Shown here: positions 1 through 8,910 of the stretch, piece by piece | Numbering within the stretch: the first letter of the stretch is position 1 | Layout: the number at the start of each line of letters is the position of its first letter | DNA from: an uncultured Deinococcota bacterium | GTDB taxonomy: Bacteria; Deinococcota; Deinococci; Deinococcales; Trueperaceae | Assembly (NCBI GenBank): GCA_947311535.1 | Contig: CAMZLP010000077.1 | Span: forward strand, 1-38,214 | Length of the DNA: 38,214 nucleotides | Reading direction: 5' to 3' | Notes under the pieces: model-generated | What the model was told of the DNA's origin: nothing | Seen by the model: only the letters and a program-made list of their open reading frames with translations | Databases searched by the model: none | Position numbers and translations under genes: made by a program

Positions 1-516
1 ACCAGTTGCGCCAGTAGCACCAACAGGACCAGCAGGACCAGCAGGACCAGCAGGACCTTGAGGACCAGGAATTACAGGAATCTCAAATGACTGTCTACGA
101 CCACAAGATAGACGGATTTCGACATCTTGGGTATTTGGGTTTGCATTAGCAGGGTCAATAATATTGAGCCTGACTGTACCAATTAGACTGGAGGCGGCAT
201 TGTCAGGACAAATGGTTCTAATTTCCATTAGGTCACGATCATCAATACCTTGAATATCAATAAAACCAGAGTAAGAAACAATTGTTAACCACTCTGCGCC
301 TCTAACTACTTCAGCAACATAACGAATTGCGGAAGTGTTTACATTGCGCCAAACAAAAGTTGAATTGCGCGCTTCTCCTATTGATGACGTAATGTCATAT
401 ATAGGAGTAGATTGTGTTCTTGGTACATCAACTACTAGTTGTTGCGCTACTACACTTTGCAGTAACATTAAGACAGCAACAAGTAAGCTATACCATGTTA
501 TACGGTTTCTAATCAT
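1..516 (-). CDS. Secreted collagen-like repeat protein (5' part, runs off left edge)
   Basis: Reading the minus strand from the ATG at 516 gives 172 codons without a stop to the window edge. The N-terminus (MIRNRITWYSLLVAVLMLLQ, then SVVAQQ) is a signal peptide with a likely cut after SVVA. About 120 residues of unrecognised, probably beta-rich sequence with two cysteines follow (TICPDN and RLSCGR). From about residue 155 the protein enters Gly-X-Y triplets (GPQGPAGPAGPAGPVGATG), a collagen-like triple-helix stalk still continuing at the edge. A GGGAGGG ribosome-binding site (plus-strand 527-533) lies 10 bases before the ATG. Bacterial collagen-like proteins are usually surface or extracellular, so a secreted fibrous protein is inferred. 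The C-terminal domain and anchor are outside the window. Confidence 0.85.
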   Translation of the reverse strand, partial: MIRNRITWYSLLVAVLMLLQSVVAQQLVVDVPRTQSTPIYDITSSIGEARNSTFVWRNVNTSAIRYVAEVVRGAEWLTIVSYSGFIDIQGIDDRDLMEIRTICPDNAASSLIGTVRLNIIDPANANPNTQDVEIRLSCGRRQSFEIPVIPGPQGPAGPAGPAGPVGATGATG

Positions 517-922
517 AAAGATTGAACCCTCCCTTTCCTTCTTTTAAAACTTTGCAATGCAGACACAGGGCTGCAAAGAGCAAACAAAATTAAACTACCT
601 TCTGTAATTGACCTGAATTTGTTCAAAACTCACATCCCCCAACAAGGCATTAATTAAGGTGTTTATCCTACTTTAGGAAAGTAAAATAAAACAACCTGGT
701 GCCTACAATCCAAATAATCCTAACACAAATATTTGACATTTCCAATGACTGATAACCAAAAATACTCATTGAAAAAAGGGTTTTTTATTGGCTTAAGCGC
801 TTATTATCATTTTTATGTCTAAATTGATAAATTTGAGCTTTAATGAAAAAGAAACTTGATTATTTAAAAAAAGGTAGTTAAAAGAGTCCTTATTTTGCTG
901 AAAATTTGTAGTATTAATAAGG
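517..922. other. Divergent intergenic region between collagen-like gene and recG
   Basis: About 400 bases without a supportable ORF. It holds an imperfect inverted repeat at 550-578 (CTTTGCA...TGCAAAG) close to the collagen-like gene, an A6-GGG-T6 hairpin near 774-788, and the 8-base palindrome AAGCGCTT at about 795-802. On the recG side a TAGTAT box (909-914) lies 8 bases before the recG ATG, with no convincing ribosome-binding site. No strong -35/-10 pair is seen for the collagen-like gene. Confidence 0.5.
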
Positions 923-3301
923 ATGTCAAGTTTGTTTGAAATTAGAAAAAGAATTTTGGGACCACTTAGGCTCGAGCTGAACTCAAATTGTCAAGATACT
1001 GCTGTTGTAGGCGGGATAGAAAAACTAGTTAATATTATAGGCAAACCTTTAAAAGATATAAGAGCTCTTGTAGAAAATTATGCTGAATTAGATTGTGAAA
1101 AAAGAAAAGAAAAAATAAAAGAGGCTATATATATTATTGAAACTGCCCTTAGTGAGCAAAAAAAACTTGATGAAGATAGGCTCGAGCCTGAGCAAAATAT
1201 TGGTACACGAAAAGATAAAAGTACAAAAAATCTTAATCTAACGAGCCAAGATATTTTGAATCAAGAACTAAGCACTAAAGCTATAGGATTAGCTGCTCAG
1301 GCCCCTAAAAAGCTAGCTACAATCGCTATAAAGACCTACAGGGAGCTACTTACTCACTATCCACGTAGATATGAAGACCGCCGTGCTTTGCCGCATTTTG
1401 CAGCTCTGCAAGAACAAGAAAGTGCTACGGTAAGCGCCACTATTAGTGGCCGAAAAGCAATAAAAGCCAGATCGGGCATGGCAATAGTAAGGGCATTTTT
1501 AGAAGATGATTTTGGAGCTAAATTAACAGCTGTATGGTTTAATCAAGCTTGGATAGAAAAACAATTGTTCCCAGGACAGAAGATAATTGTTACGGGAAAG
1601 TTAAAAAGACAAGGGCGTAAATTAGAATTAAATGTTGAACATTTTGAACTTGATGAGGATAGCGAATCGTTATCTATTAATAGAATAGTTAGCATTTATC
1701 CAACTACTCAAGGCTTGTCTCAGGCTTATATTAGACGTTCTATTTTTCAATTATTAAATGAATTACCTAGAATTCAAGACTATTTACCGAAAAGCATTAT
1801 TGATAAAAATTCATTATTAACATTAGATGCAGCTTTGCGCGAAATTCATTTTCCTAGTTCTGAAAAACAGTTACAAAAAGCAATTAGAAGGCTAAAATTT
1901 GACGAATTTTTGTTCTTAGAACTGCGAGTTTTATTAAATAGAGATACAAGCTTATTGGGCAAAAGCTTCAAAAATGCCAAAAAGCATTTAGAAAAATACC
2001 TCGAAATACTGCCTTTTGAAATGACTAAAGCTCAAAAAAGAGTGATAAAAGAAATAATTTCAGATATGTCTGAGCCAAAACAAATGGCTAGATTATTGCA
2101 AGGTGATGTTGGTTCTGGCAAAACTGCGGTAGCAGCAGCGGCTATATATATAGCCATAAAAAACGATTATCAAGCTGTATTAATGGCTCCTACCGAGATT
2201 TTGGCAAGGCAGCACTTTATTAACCTAAGTGAATATTTGTTTCCTTTAGGTATAAAGCTTGAGCTATTAACAGGAACAATGAAAGCCAAAGACCGCCGAG
2301 AGGCAAGAGAGCGATTAAAATCTGGCCAAGCTGATTTGATTATTGGTACTCATGCTTTAATACAAGAGGGGGTGGAATATAAAAAGCTTGGTTTAGTAGT
2401 AATTGATGAAGAGCATCGTTTTGGGGTAGAACAACGCCGTAAATTATTAGAGGATTTACCAGATGTTTTGGTCATGAGCGCTACACCAATACCAAGGTCT
2501 TTGGCACTTACTCAATATGGTGACTTAGAATTATCTATTATTGATGAATTGCCACCAGGGCGTAAAGCAATTAAAACAAAACTAATGAATGCTTCTAAAA
2601 GACGAGAGGTTTATAGATTTGCTTGGGGTGAAATCACAAAATCTAGGCAGGTTTATTTGGTTACACCGCTAATAGAAGATAGTGAAGCCTTAGAAAATAT
2701 TGTTTCTACTACTCAAATGTTTGAAGATTTGCAGCAAATAATGCCAAAAGCTTGCCGTATGGAAATGTTACATGGCAAAATGCATGCTAGCGAAAAAGAA
2801 GAAATTATGGAGAGTTTTCGTAAACATGAGTTTGATATGCTGGTTTCTACCACTGTTATTGAAGTTGGGGTTGATATTGCTAACGCCAGCGTAATGATTA
2901 TAGAAAATGCCGAGAGATTTGGCTTGTCACAACTTCATCAGCTAAGAGGGCGAGTAGGCAGGGGGGAATATGAGAGCTATTGTATTTTGGTAGCTGGCGA
3001 CCGAAGTAAAAAGACCCAACATAGACTAGAAGTAATAGAAAAATACACAGATGGATTCATAATTGCCGAAAAAGATTTGGAATTAAGAGGCCCTGGTGAG
3101 ATACGTGGTACTCGTCAATCTGGTATGCCTGATTTGATTTTAGGTGATTTAAAGCAGGATATAGACATAATAGAAAAAACCAGAGATTTGGCAATACGAA
3201 TGCTTAAGGCTGACCCTAAGTTAAATGCTAACTGGGCTAAGAGGTTAAAGAGCGAGCTTAGGCGTAGGAGTGATGCGGTGGGGTTTCGGCAGATTATTTA
3301 G
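923..3301 (+). CDS. recG: ATP-dependent DNA helicase RecG with N-terminal extension
   Basis: RecG remodels stalled replication forks and branch-migrates recombination intermediates in the cytoplasm. The 792-residue product has the OB-fold wedge domain (about 130-290), helicase lobe 1 with Walker A GDVGSGKT (394-401) and DEEH box (495-498), lobe 2 with QLRGRVGRG, and the RecG-specific LRGPGEIRGTRQSGMPD hook. It is about 100 residues longer than E. coli RecG. The extra N-terminal module (MSSLFEIRKRILGPLRLELN onward, with CQDTAVVGGIEKL) resembles the extension I recall from Deinococcus and Thermus RecG. The start is accepted because homology begins at once; TAGTAT 8 bases upstream and the lack of a Shine-Dalgarno site suggest a leaderless mRNA. 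Two GCTCGAGC palindromes lie in the extension (971, 1181). Confidence 0.95.
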   Translation: MSSLFEIRKRILGPLRLELNSNCQDTAVVGGIEKLVNIIGKPLKDIRALVENYAELDCEKRKEKIKEAIYIIETALSEQKKLDEDRLEPEQNIGTRKDKSTKNLNLTSQDILNQELSTKAIGLAAQAPKKLATIAIKTYRELLTHYPRRYEDRRALPHFAALQEQESATVSATISGRKAIKARSGMAIVRAFLEDDFGAKLTAVWFNQAWIEKQLFPGQKIIVTGKLKRQGRKLELNVEHFELDEDSESLSINRIVSIYPTTQGLSQAYIRRSIFQLLNELPRIQDYLPKSIIDKNSLLTLDAALREIHFPSSEKQLQKAIRRLKFDEFLFLELRVLLNRDTSLLGKSFKNAKKHLEKYLEILPFEMTKAQKRVIKEIISDMSEPKQMARLLQGDVGSGKTAVAAAAIYIAIKNDYQAVLMAPTEILARQHFINLSEYLFPLGIKLELLTGTMKAKDRREARERLKSGQADLIIGTHALIQEGVEYKKLGLVVIDEEHRFGVEQRRKLLEDLPDVLVMSATPIPRSLALTQYGDLELSIIDELPPGRKAIKTKLMNASKRREVYRFAWGEITKSRQVYLVTPLIEDSEALENIVSTTQMFEDLQQIMPKACRMEMLHGKMHASEKEEIMESFRKHEFDMLVSTTVIEVGVDIANASVMIIENAERFGLSQLHQLRGRVGRGEYESYCILVAGDRSKKTQHRLEVIEKYTDGFIIAEKDLELRGPGEIRGTRQSGMPDLILGDLKQDIDIIEKTRDLAIRMLKADPKLNANWAKRLKSELRRRSDAVGFRQII

Positions 3302-3333
3302 TTGCTTATTTGCAAACAGGGTTCAAGCTTTAG

Positions 3334-4227
3334 CTAGTCCGACCGCTTTGCAAATTTTGAAGCGGCATTTTTAGGATTTGTTTTGATTCCTTCAAACAAA
3401 GGGATTATATCTAGCATAAAAGACTGCATTCTTTGATTTAGTTCTTTTACTCTGTTTTTTATTGGGATTACCTTGATAGGGTGCTGCTCTAGGTATAAAT
3501 TTTGGTTTAGCTCGAGCCCAAAGCCAGGAATACTGTTAGGATTTTTGGGGTCACTTAGGCGTTTGGCAACACCTGCATTATTAAATGGGTCATTTATTAA
3601 AACTTCATCAGGTACGTCGCTATCTTTAATTATATCTTTAAAGTTTTTGTATAAAACCTCTACTAAGTTTTGAGCTAAGCTTGCAGGAACAGAAATATGT
3701 TCTTTAGTTGATTTTGCCTCACCATTGCTTTTGCCATTAGTTATAAAACTGAGAGCAGGGCGCTTCGTGCCGACATCTGGGCCAATTAGCGGGCCATTAG
3801 GGCTCATAGCATGGGCACTAATGAAATATAAGATTTCATTTTTTGCAATAATTCTGTCTAAGCTGGCATGATAGGGGTCATAATATCTAGCTAGGCGTTC
3901 TTCTAGCATATTTTTAGTAAATTCAAAACCCTCGCAATATAAGCTTTTGGCATCAAAATCGGTAATTTTTATTACCCCATTCATACCGCCCGTGTCACGC
4001 ATGCGATTTAGGTCAACTACAAACCGTGAAACTGTGGCATTTACAATATGGGCATTGGGGATAAAAAAGATTTCGTCAGTTAGGGGGTCACCTTGTTTAA
4101 ATAGATGATTTAAGCGTTCTTGGCGTTTTTCATAATCATGCACGCCCTCAGCTAGCATTTCTGCCAAAATATGAAACGGAGCGTGACCTGAACTATGAGG
4201 GGTATCAATGAGGATTGGTAGTGACAT
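3334..4227 (-). CDS. N-formylglutamate amidohydrolase-like protein
   Basis: A 297-residue protein of the N-formylglutamate amidohydrolase family (HutG-like). Members are zinc hydrolases releasing formate or an amine from N-acyl amino acids, classically the last step of histidine degradation. Visible family signatures are the N-terminal HSSGHAP metal-site segment, VVDLNRMRDTGG (where the family has V-DLNRP), SAHAMSPNGPLIGPDVGTKRP (where the family has DcHs...P-i-lG), and GFGLELNQNLYL near the C-terminus. No other hut gene is nearby, so the substrate is uncertain. It converges on recG. A TATAAT box ends 8 bases before the ATG and no ribosome-binding site is present, so translation is probably leaderless. 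Confidence 0.7.
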   Translation of the reverse strand: MSLPILIDTPHSSGHAPFHILAEMLAEGVHDYEKRQERLNHLFKQGDPLTDEIFFIPNAHIVNATVSRFVVDLNRMRDTGGMNGVIKITDFDAKSLYCEGFEFTKNMLEERLARYYDPYHASLDRIIAKNEILYFISAHAMSPNGPLIGPDVGTKRPALSFITNGKSNGEAKSTKEHISVPASLAQNLVEVLYKNFKDIIKDSDVPDEVLINDPFNNAGVAKRLSDPKNPNSIPGFGLELNQNLYLEQHPIKVIPIKNRVKELNQRMQSFMLDIIPLFEGIKTNPKNAASKFAKRSD

Positions 4228-4235
4228 AGCATAAG

Positions 4236-4241
4236 ATTATA
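4236..4241 (-). promoter_or_regulatory. -10 box of a leaderless promoter
   Basis: On the minus strand TATAAT is followed by 8 bases and then the ATG of the amidohydrolase-like gene. Transcription should begin at or within a base or two of the start codon, leaving no 5' leader. Confidence 0.6.
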
Positions 4242-4403
4242 AATGATTTTGGTGGTTTTGACTGTGTGTAGTTTCTTTTAAAGAGCAAGAAAGTCTAAGA
4301 ATGTTTAAAAAAGCTAATTGACCGTAATGCTTTCGGGTCAAATATCCCTTTTGCTTTTCTATTTACTCTGTAAAAATCAAGTATCAAAGAATCGGAGATA
4401 AGC

Positions 4404-5126
4404 ATGTTTAAAAATTTAGGATATAGTTTGACAGTTTTATTATTATTTAGTGTAAGCCTTGCTCAAATTGATAGCAGCAAATACGATAAATTCTTTAAAG
4501 GTCAATTGACAAGCATTGATGAAGTATTAGAAGAGGGTGAACACTATGACTTTTATGACTTTAACTTTAAAAAAGGTCAGGAAATAAGTTTTGAACTCTC
4601 TAGTGATGATTTTGATACCTATTTGTTCTTAGTAACCCCAGAAGGCCCTAGTTTTGATGCTGATGATTATAAAAGCGAAGATGCTAAATTTGTAACTCGC
4701 TTAGCTATACCAATTGCTGCTGATGGGCCTTATCAGATTGTTGTGACAAGCTTGCACGCTCATGAAAAAGGTGACTATATTCTAGGTGTGAACATCAAAG
4801 AGGATTTTTATCAAGATTTTGTAACTGGCACTATAGAAGCACCCGATAAAACTTTGGAAGAAAATCATTTTTATGATGAATTTAAGCTAACAATCTCTGA
4901 GGGTGAAATAGTAACTATGGCTTTGATTTCACCAGATTTTGATACCTTATTAAAACTAACTATGCCAGATGGGAAAATCTTATCTAGTGATGATATTGAC
5001 GGCCAAATTGGCTTCTCAAGGCTCTCTTTTATTGCCGAAGAAAGTGGTATTTATAAAATATTTGTAAGCTCTAGCTATGTAGGTGAAGTAGGGGTATACC
5101 AATTATCTATTGCCTATAGCAAATAA
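4404..5126 (+). CDS. Secreted protein with two PPC domains
   Basis: A 240-residue protein with a signal peptide (MFKNLGYSLTVLLLFSVSLA, cut probably before QIDSS). Two tandem PPC (bacterial pre-peptidase C-terminal) beta-sandwich domains follow, at about 28-130 and 135-238. Each has the pattern G-x-Y-D-x-Y-x-F near the start, DFDTYLFL or DFDTLLKL in the core, D-D acidic turns, and a closing aromatic strand (IVVTSLHAHEKGDYILGV; IFVSSSYVGEVGVYQLSI). PPC domains are usually C-terminal appendages of secreted peptidases; here they form the whole protein. It is the first of three PPC genes in a row. GGAG lies about 8 bases before the ATG. Function is unknown; a periplasmic or surface binding role is an inference. 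Confidence 0.8.
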   Translation: MFKNLGYSLTVLLLFSVSLAQIDSSKYDKFFKGQLTSIDEVLEEGEHYDFYDFNFKKGQEISFELSSDDFDTYLFLVTPEGPSFDADDYKSEDAKFVTRLAIPIAADGPYQIVVTSLHAHEKGDYILGVNIKEDFYQDFVTGTIEAPDKTLEENHFYDEFKLTISEGEIVTMALISPDFDTLLKLTMPDGKILSSDDIDGQIGFSRLSFIAEESGIYKIFVSSSYVGEVGVYQLSIAYSK

Positions 5127-5220
5127 CTAAGATTGGTTTTTAATTAAGAATAGTTAACTTAAGGTTTTTTAAAAAGTGCTATACTGCCTTTGGAAATTTT
5201 TTAAGGAGTTGTTCTTGATT

Positions 5221-5970
5221 ATGGTAATAAAATTTAAAATTGTTAGAAATATTTTTTTGTTGTTAGCTTTTAGTAGCTTTGCTACTTCTTTTGCCCAAGA
5301 GTTGTCTTATGACAAGGTATTTGATGGAGAGCTAGTTGAAAGAGATGATACTCTTGAAACTGGTGAGTACAGTGATACTTATACTATGCGTTTGAAAAAA
5401 GGACAAGATGTTACATTTGTTATGACTTCTAGTCAAATAAAAACTTATCTTATTGTTGTAGCCCCAGATGGCAAACAATACGATGTTGGCGATGGGACAG
5501 AAGATGAAGCATCATTAGGTTCTGAAACAAGCCTGACCATTCCAATTAGTAAAAATGGCAAATATGAAATCACTGCTACTAGTTATAATGTTGGTGAACT
5601 AGGTTCTTATAGTGTGGGTGTTGCTATTAAAAAAGGAGTCTATTCTGATTTTTCTACGGGTATGTTAGTCCAGGGTGATACGCAATTTGAAAATGGTGAA
5701 TACTTTGATACAACAGAATTTAATTTTGAAGAAGGCGAAAGAGTTAGTATAGCTATTTTGTCTGATGCTGATGGCTTTGATACCTATTTATTAGTTGAAA
5801 CCCCTGATGGACAAACTTTAACAAATGATGATTTTCCAGAGGGCAATTCTAATACTTCACGAATAGAATTCGTTGCCACCCAATCTGGAACTTATGTTGT
5901 AATGATAAGCTCTTATGATGTTGAAGAAATTGGCAATTATATACTTGCCGTTGGACGTAAAAAGCCTTAA
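5221..5970 (+). CDS. Secreted protein with two PPC domains (second of cluster)
   Basis: A 249-residue paralogue of the preceding gene. The signal peptide (MVIKFKIVRNIFLLLAFSSF, then ATSFAQE) is followed by two PPC domains (about 35-135 and 140-248) with the repeated GEYSDTY / GEYFDTTEF openings, FDTYLLVETPDG core and SYDVEEIGNYILAVG closing strand. The upstream ATG at 5176 is rejected as a start because a TGCTATACT extended -10 box (5177-5185) lies there. AAGGAG (5203-5208) is 12 bases before ATG 5221 but only 6 before an in-frame TTG at 5215, so TTG 5215 is an alternative start adding two residues. Spacing to neighbours and its own promoter suggest separate transcription. Function not recognised. 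Confidence 0.78.
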   Translation: MVIKFKIVRNIFLLLAFSSFATSFAQELSYDKVFDGELVERDDTLETGEYSDTYTMRLKKGQDVTFVMTSSQIKTYLIVVAPDGKQYDVGDGTEDEASLGSETSLTIPISKNGKYEITATSYNVGELGSYSVGVAIKKGVYSDFSTGMLVQGDTQFENGEYFDTTEFNFEEGERVSIAILSDADGFDTYLLVETPDGQTLTNDDFPEGNSNTSRIEFVATQSGTYVVMISSYDVEEIGNYILAVGRKKP

Positions 5971-5974
5971 CTGC

Positions 5975-6002
5975 TTGTAAGCTATTTAAATCTAGTTATA
6001 AT
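5975..6002 (+). promoter_or_regulatory. Promoter of the PPC metallopeptidase gene
   Basis: TTGTAA (5975-5980), 16-base spacer, TATAAT (5997-6002). A purine-rich AAAGGGGG ribosome-binding site follows, ending 10 bases before the ATG at 6031. Confidence 0.55.
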
Positions 6003-6030
6003 TACAGACTCAAAAGGGGGTTGTTTTGTA

Positions 6031-7941
6031 ATGAAAACTAAATTGATTGGCATTTTGCTTATTTTATCTTTTGGTTTTGTTTTTGCGCAAAATACTGGTT
6101 CCTTTCGCTATGCTTATGAAGACTCTAATAGTGATTTGTACCGAGAATATGCCCAAATACTTAGCCAGCGCCAGTTTTTTGAGACTATTGCAGGAAATTT
6201 AAATGCCGCAATTGCTTTGCCATATGATATTGGTTTGGTAGCTGTGCAGTGTGATACTACAAATGCATTTTGGTCACCAGATAACAAGGCTATTGTAGTT
6301 TGTTACGAGATGTTAGAAATATTGATAGATGCATTTAGAAGAGATATTAGCAATCAGCAAGAACTATCAAATGCGGTATTTGGAGCCTTGGAATTTATCT
6401 TTTATCATGAATTGGGGCATGCCCTAATTGATATTTTTAATATACCCTCGACAGGTAGAGAAGAAGATGCAGTTGATCAGTTTTCAACTTTATTTTTGCT
6501 AGATACCGATGTTGGTATTGCTTCGGCTTTATCGGGCGCTAGCTTTTTTTATAAAATTGGTCAAGCAAGTGGTGGCTCAGTTCAAGATTTGGCATTTTGG
6601 GACGAACACTCTTTAAATCAACAAAGATTTTATAATATAGTTTGCTTGGTTTTTGGCTCTGACCCTAACCGATATCAGAACCTAGTTTTACAAAATTCAA
6701 AAGGCTTTTTACCAGGTAATGGTAGTGGTATTTTACCAAAAGAACGTGCGGTGCGCTGCCCTAGCGAATATGCAGATATTAGTAGAAGTTGGAATATCTT
6801 GATTAATGACTATGTGGCATTTAAAAATAACCCAAATAATAATCAAAATACAAATGCTTCGACAAATCCACCAGTGACGACAGCACCAGTAGCTAGCCCA
6901 CCCACAAATCCTGTATCACACCCTGTTGCAAATAACCAGGCTAATTATGAAACCTATAATGGTAATTTAGCTACTAATGATTCAACTTTAGATAATGGTG
7001 AATATCTTGATCTCTATGAGCTCGAGCTGATAGCAGGTCAAGAAGTAAATATAGCTTTGGCATCTAATGATTTTGATACTTACTTAATTGTTCAAAGCCC
7101 AGAAGAGATAAGCTATGAAAATGATGATGCAGCAGAAACAACTGCTCAATATTCATCAAATATAACTATACCTGTAATTGTTAGTGGCACTTATAAAGTT
7201 GCTGTAACCAGCTATGAAGCTGCTAGCCAAGGTGCTTATCAATTAGTAATTAGCAAACAAAATGATGTTTATGATGGTTTAAGCGAAGAGCAGTTATCGG
7301 CTGCTGATGCACAGTTTGATAGTGGTGAATACTACGATGTCTATGAATACAATTTTAGTGCTGGTGAACACATTACTTTAGCTCTTAGCTCGAGCCAATT
7401 TGATCCATATTTAATGGTAATTTCACCATCAGAACAGCGCCAAGAAAATGATGACTATGCTGGTCAATCTCATATTTCGCGCTTAGAATTTGATGTTGCT
7501 GAGGCTGGTACCTGGAAAGTATATGTAAGCTCTTATGAGCAAGGCGAATCTGGAGCTTATCAATTAGTAATTGGCCATGGCAATGCTCAAACTGCTGGGC
7601 AAGCAGCACCGCAAGCTAATAATACGCCAGCAGCTACAGTTTATAATGGTAGCTTGCAATTTGGCGATAGTACTTTAGATACTGGTGAATACGCTGATCT
7701 TTATGAAATTAACTTAGCTGTTGGTCAGCAAATTGTTGCTAATCTTAGTTCTACTGGTTTTAATACCTATTTGGGGATTCGTTCACCATCTGGGGTTGTA
7801 ACAGAGCTTGATGAGCTAGCAAACCAAGCGCGCCAATCCAGAATAAGTTTAACTGCCAATGAAGCTGGTATTTGGACTGTATTTGTGACTACCATGCAAG
7901 CTGGTGAGCAAGGTAATTATTCTTTAAGTATTAGAAAATAA
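6031..7941 (+). CDS. Secreted DUF4344-type metallopeptidase with three PPC domains
   Basis: A 636-residue secreted protein. After a signal peptide (MKTKLIGILLILSFGFVFAQ) comes a domain of about 250 residues with the zinc-peptidase motif HELGH (126-130) followed by GREEDAVDQFS (REED at 143-146), where the second acidic residue would supply a zinc ligand. This arrangement matches the DUF4344 putative metallopeptidase family. A low-complexity Asn/Pro/Thr linker (about 270-305) leads to three PPC domains (about 308-410, 415-515, 530-636) with the same GEYxDxYE ... FDTYL ... SYE...GAYQLVI pattern as the two upstream proteins. Secreted proteolysis is inferred from the motif; the substrate is unknown. 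The neighbours may be partners sharing the same domain. Two GCTCGAGC palindromes occur (7021, 7389). Confidence 0.8.
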   Translation: MKTKLIGILLILSFGFVFAQNTGSFRYAYEDSNSDLYREYAQILSQRQFFETIAGNLNAAIALPYDIGLVAVQCDTTNAFWSPDNKAIVVCYEMLEILIDAFRRDISNQQELSNAVFGALEFIFYHELGHALIDIFNIPSTGREEDAVDQFSTLFLLDTDVGIASALSGASFFYKIGQASGGSVQDLAFWDEHSLNQQRFYNIVCLVFGSDPNRYQNLVLQNSKGFLPGNGSGILPKERAVRCPSEYADISRSWNILINDYVAFKNNPNNNQNTNASTNPPVTTAPVASPPTNPVSHPVANNQANYETYNGNLATNDSTLDNGEYLDLYELELIAGQEVNIALASNDFDTYLIVQSPEEISYENDDAAETTAQYSSNITIPVIVSGTYKVAVTSYEAASQGAYQLVISKQNDVYDGLSEEQLSAADAQFDSGEYYDVYEYNFSAGEHITLALSSSQFDPYLMVISPSEQRQENDDYAGQSHISRLEFDVAEAGTWKVYVSSYEQGESGAYQLVIGHGNAQTAGQAAPQANNTPAATVYNGSLQFGDSTLDTGEYADLYEINLAVGQQIVANLSSTGFNTYLGIRSPSGVVTELDELANQARQSRISLTANEAGIWTVFVTTMQAGEQGNYSLSIRK

Positions 7942-7965
7942 GACTATGGTTATAAATTAATAATC

Positions 7966-8000
7966 TTAATAAAGGTGGGTTTTATACTCGCCTTTATTAA
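7966..8000 (+). terminator. Hairpin after the PPC cluster
   Basis: TTAATAAAGG (7966-7975) pairs exactly with CCTTTATTAA (7991-8000) and a T-rich stretch follows. It lies 24 bases after the stop of the PPC metallopeptidase and ahead of the next promoter (TGCTATAAT at 8028-8036). Confidence 0.6.
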
Positions 8001-8100
8001 TTTGTCCTCGCAAAAATTGCTTTTATCTGCTATAATCCTTTTCCCTTAATAAGAACCCATAAATATAAGGATTTTGATTTTGGGAGAACGGTATTAACTT

Positions 8101-8910
8101 ATGGGATTTTTAATAATAAGCGACATAGACCATACACTTTTAAATAATGACGGTGAATTATTGACTGCAAATATAGAGGCACTTGCTAAGGCTCGAGCAC
8201 TCGGAGCAACAGTTGTTTTATCAACTGCACGCAGTTTTGCAGGCACACTGAGTGTACATAAGGCCTTAGATTTAGAAACGCCCCTGATTGTAAGTAACGG
8301 CACAATTATAGCAACAAAAGAAGGGAAAATATTAAACACTGAGGCTATAAAAAATGAAACGGTTGTTGATGTATTTAAGCTTTACAAAGAGACTGGCAAT
8401 GCTTGGATTTTAAGAACGCCTAATTTCCCTTATTTTCATCCAGAATTAGCAGCTAATGGTGGACCATTTGGAATCGAAGAAAACCGTAAAACAATGAATC
8501 CTGACAATATGCTCGAGCATATTCAAAATAATGGCCATACGCCAATTGTATCAGCTAGTTTATTTGGAGCAAATCTGGAAAGCTTTTATAATGCTAATGA
8601 TTGGCGTGAAATGGGACTTATTCCGGACTTTTATCCACCTAGTCACTATTACAGCAAAGATGGTATGAGTGTGATGTCTGCTAATGCTAGTAAAGGCAAT
8701 GCTGCGAGATGGTTACAAAACTATATGGGTTTAAATGATTCGCCGGTAATAGCACTTGGTGACAATGTTGCAGATGCCACTATGTTTAGTATGGGCATAG
8801 GTGTAGCCCCAGAAAATGCCAAAGCAGAAGTAAAAGAACAAGCAGATTGGGTGGCCCCACATTGTGATGATGGAGCAGTTGCTGCGGCTATTAAAAAATT
8901 TGTACTCTAA
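8101..8910 (+). CDS. Cof-type HAD phosphatase
   Basis: A 269-residue HAD-superfamily hydrolase of the Cof/subclass IIB type, which dephosphorylates small phosphorylated metabolites. Motif I is SDIDHTLL (nucleophile Asp8, Asp10), motif II is VLSTARSF, and motif IV is ALGDNVADATMF near residue 220, followed by the family ending GVAPENAKAEVKEQADWV. An extended -10 (TGCTATAAT, 8028-8036) precedes it. GGGAG lies rather far (about 14-19 bases) from the ATG, so initiation is not strongly defined. It ends with a 4-base convergent overlap with the next gene. Substrate cannot be told from sequence. Confidence 0.85.
   Translation: MGFLIISDIDHTLLNNDGELLTANIEALAKARALGATVVLSTARSFAGTLSVHKALDLETPLIVSNGTIIATKEGKILNTEAIKNETVVDVFKLYKETGNAWILRTPNFPYFHPELAANGGPFGIEENRKTMNPDNMLEHIQNNGHTPIVSASLFGANLESFYNANDWREMGLIPDFYPPSHYYSKDGMSVMSANASKGNAARWLQNYMGLNDSPVIALGDNVADATMFSMGIGVAPENAKAEVKEQADWVAPHCDDGAVAAAIKKFVL

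Noticed and set aside
1-60. GGACCAGCA-type tandem repeat as a CRISPR or DNA-level repeat
   Set aside because: On the minus strand it is simply Gly-Pro-Ala collagen triplets in frame with the gene.
335-547. Plus-strand ORF of 70 codons opposite the collagen-like gene
   Set aside because: It is the antisense of a convincing signal-peptide-bearing minus-strand gene and has no ribosome-binding site.
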